5,956 nt of DNA. Source: an uncultured Streptococcus sp. Lineage in GTDB: Bacteria > Bacillota > Bacilli > Lactobacillales > Streptococcaceae. Within the stretch, counting starts at the first letter, position 1, and every line of letters starts with the position of its first letter. The position numbers and the translations under genes are program-made. The notes under the pieces were generated by a model that saw only the letters and a list, made by a program, of their open reading frames with translations, did not search any database and was not told the DNA's origin. The stretch is from positions 1 through 5,956 of the forward strand of contig CAAEFF010000053.1 of NCBI GenBank assembly GCA_900755085.1. Direction: 5' to 3'. This document shows, in pieces, positions 4,980 through 5,956 of this stretch.

Positions 4980-5867
4980 ATGACATTTGCTGATAAATTA
5001 AAATCCATACGTAAACAAGTAGGGATGTCACAAGAACTTTTAGCTGAAAAAATCGGTGTATCCAGACAAGCTGTAACAAAGTGGGAAACTGGTGCTGGAA
5101 TTCCAGATATCGAAAATATGATATCCATCTCAAACCTATTTAACATCTCTATCGATGAGCTAATCTGTAATGAAAGAACTACTCTTAAGACGAGCGAATA
5201 TCTTTTTGAGAGTATCACAGAGTATGATATCGATAAGATCAAGAGCTATGATATGAAATTTGGAGGCGCAGAAAAGTTTGTATTGTCTGGATACAAGGGA
5301 GAAAAAATTCGAGTTCGTCTGGTATCTAACCTTCTTCCTACACTTCAAAATGATTTTAAAGTAAAAATTGATGATAGTAGAAAAAGAATTGACGTAGATG
5401 TAAAACGTTATAATGGTGTAACAGAGGCAACGGCTAAAGAAACTGTCAGTATCTTTGTGCAAATCCCAACTCCTTATATTAGTCACATTGAATGTGCGGT
5501 TCGTGCAGAGTCTGTAGAAATTCACTCCCTAGAATGTGACAATATCGAACTTGACGTTAAGACATCTCGTATTACCCTAGAAGATATTTCAGGAAAAGTA
5601 AAAATAAACTGTAATCTTGATATGGAAGTATTATGTCATTCATTAAACGGTGAAGTTGAAATTAACCAGATTTCAGCAACGTCCAGAATTCGTATTCCTG
5701 AAAACAGCCTATTTACTGCTGTCACCAAAGGAATTGGTACAAACATTTATTATGAAAAAAATGGACAAAAAACTAAACCATTCGATTCACCCGATTCAGA
5801 TAATATAATTGAATTAAATGGTATTAAGAGTGAACTGGTTATCTATACAGCTGAAGAAAGAGGGTAA
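4980..5867 (+). CDS. XRE-family regulator with C-terminal DUF4097-like beta domain
   Basis: This 295-aa protein starts with a classic XRE/Cro-type helix-turn-helix (about 5-61: MSQELLAEKIGVSRQAVTKWETG, then PDIENMISISNLFNISIDELI), so it should bind an operator as a dimer. Residues about 65-110 form a linker. From about 110 to the end it is a series of short beta strands with repeating hydrophobic alternation (VEIHSLECDNIELDVKTS, then KVKINCNLDMEVLCH, then EVEINQISATS), resembling DUF4097-type beta-helix domains. These are often proposed to sense or scaffold; the ligand is unknown. No membrane segment is present. GAGGAGG lies about 9 nt before the ATG. The next gene, a membrane protein, starts 4 nt after its stop, so the two are co-transcribed, and the regulator may control or sense through that partner. 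Half-sites upstream suggest autoregulation. Confidence 0.85.
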   Translation: MTFADKLKSIRKQVGMSQELLAEKIGVSRQAVTKWETGAGIPDIENMISISNLFNISIDELICNERTTLKTSEYLFESITEYDIDKIKSYDMKFGGAEKFVLSGYKGEKIRVRLVSNLLPTLQNDFKVKIDDSRKRIDVDVKRYNGVTEATAKETVSIFVQIPTPYISHIECAVRAESVEIHSLECDNIELDVKTSRITLEDISGKVKINCNLDMEVLCHSLNGEVEINQISATSRIRIPENSLFTAVTKGIGTNIYYEKNGQKTKPFDSPDSDNIIELNGIKSELVIYTAEERG

Positions 5868-5871
5868 CTAA

Positions 5872-5956
5872 ATGAATGTAAATTATTTAAAAAGATACAT
5901 CATCAGTTCTTATGTACTTGTTTGGGCACTCATTATTTTCGTAGCAGCTCCTGCAA
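5872..5956 (+). CDS. N-terminus of a membrane protein (partial)
   Basis: An ATG 4 nt after the regulator stop opens a frame to the right edge (28 codons, MNVNYLKRYIISSYVLVW...). After a short basic segment a hydrophobic helix starts near residue 9 and runs to the edge, so this is a membrane protein, cut by the window. AGAGGG, about 7 nt before the ATG inside the end of the regulator gene, is a suitable RBS. The tight spacing makes it an operon partner of the regulator. The family cannot be told from this fragment. Confidence 0.7.
   Translation, partial: MNVNYLKRYIISSYVLVWALIIFVAAPA

Noticed and set aside
5160..5525. Minus-strand ORF of 121 codons inside the regulator gene
   Set aside because: It is antisense to the XRE regulator, Ser/Phe/Cys-rich, and has no sensible motif or RBS.
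1..5956. CRISPR array, tRNA or rRNA genes
   Set aside because: No regularly spaced direct repeats with spacers were seen, and no tRNA-like cloverleaf or rRNA-like sequence was noticed by eye.

Overview
The window reads as low-GC Firmicutes DNA and most likely comes from a Streptococcus. The support is strong AGGAG-type ribosome binding sites, TATAAT promoters (several with TG-n extended -10 boxes), CcpA-type cre sites, and proteins of streptococcal type: a CBM34/GH13_20 amylase, an EndA-like secreted nuclease, and an XRE regulator with a DUF4097-like tail. I cannot name the species from the sequence.

Layout. From 1 to 4631 every gene is on the minus strand, read here in order of transcription. 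A secreted DNA/RNA nuclease (4631-3612) ends at a terminator (3588-3566). A two-gene Fic toxin-antitoxin module follows: a 58-aa VbhA-like antitoxin (3492-3316), whose stop overlaps the Fic toxin start (3316-2705), ending at a second terminator with the same 22-nt core (2627-2606). Next is a cytoplasmic neopullulanase/maltogenic-amylase-type enzyme (2453-696) with a good promoter and a perfect-consensus cre site, then a 103-aa uncharacterised protein (585-274) with its own promoter and terminator. Last is the N-terminus of a membrane-anchored or secreted protein (80-1) running off the left edge. From about 4839 on, genes are on the plus strand: a doubtful 41-codon hydrophobic ORF, an XRE-type regulator (4980-5867), and, 4 nt after it, the start of a membrane protein (5872 to the right edge).

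How the genes work together. The amylase is probably a catabolite-repressed maltodextrin enzyme. The nuclease is an independent secreted enzyme. The Fic pair is a self-contained accessory module between two identical terminators; its toxin gene is clearly more AT-rich than its surroundings, which suggests horizontal acquisition. The regulator and the following membrane protein look like one autoregulated operon, with evenly spaced TCATA/TATGA half-sites between the likely promoter and the regulator's start codon.

The most interesting item is the Fic module. The antitoxin is short and easily missed, yet it carries the (S/T)xxxE(G/N) inhibitory motif (T32-x3-E36-G37), and the toxin has a complete HPFREGNGRTQR active site.
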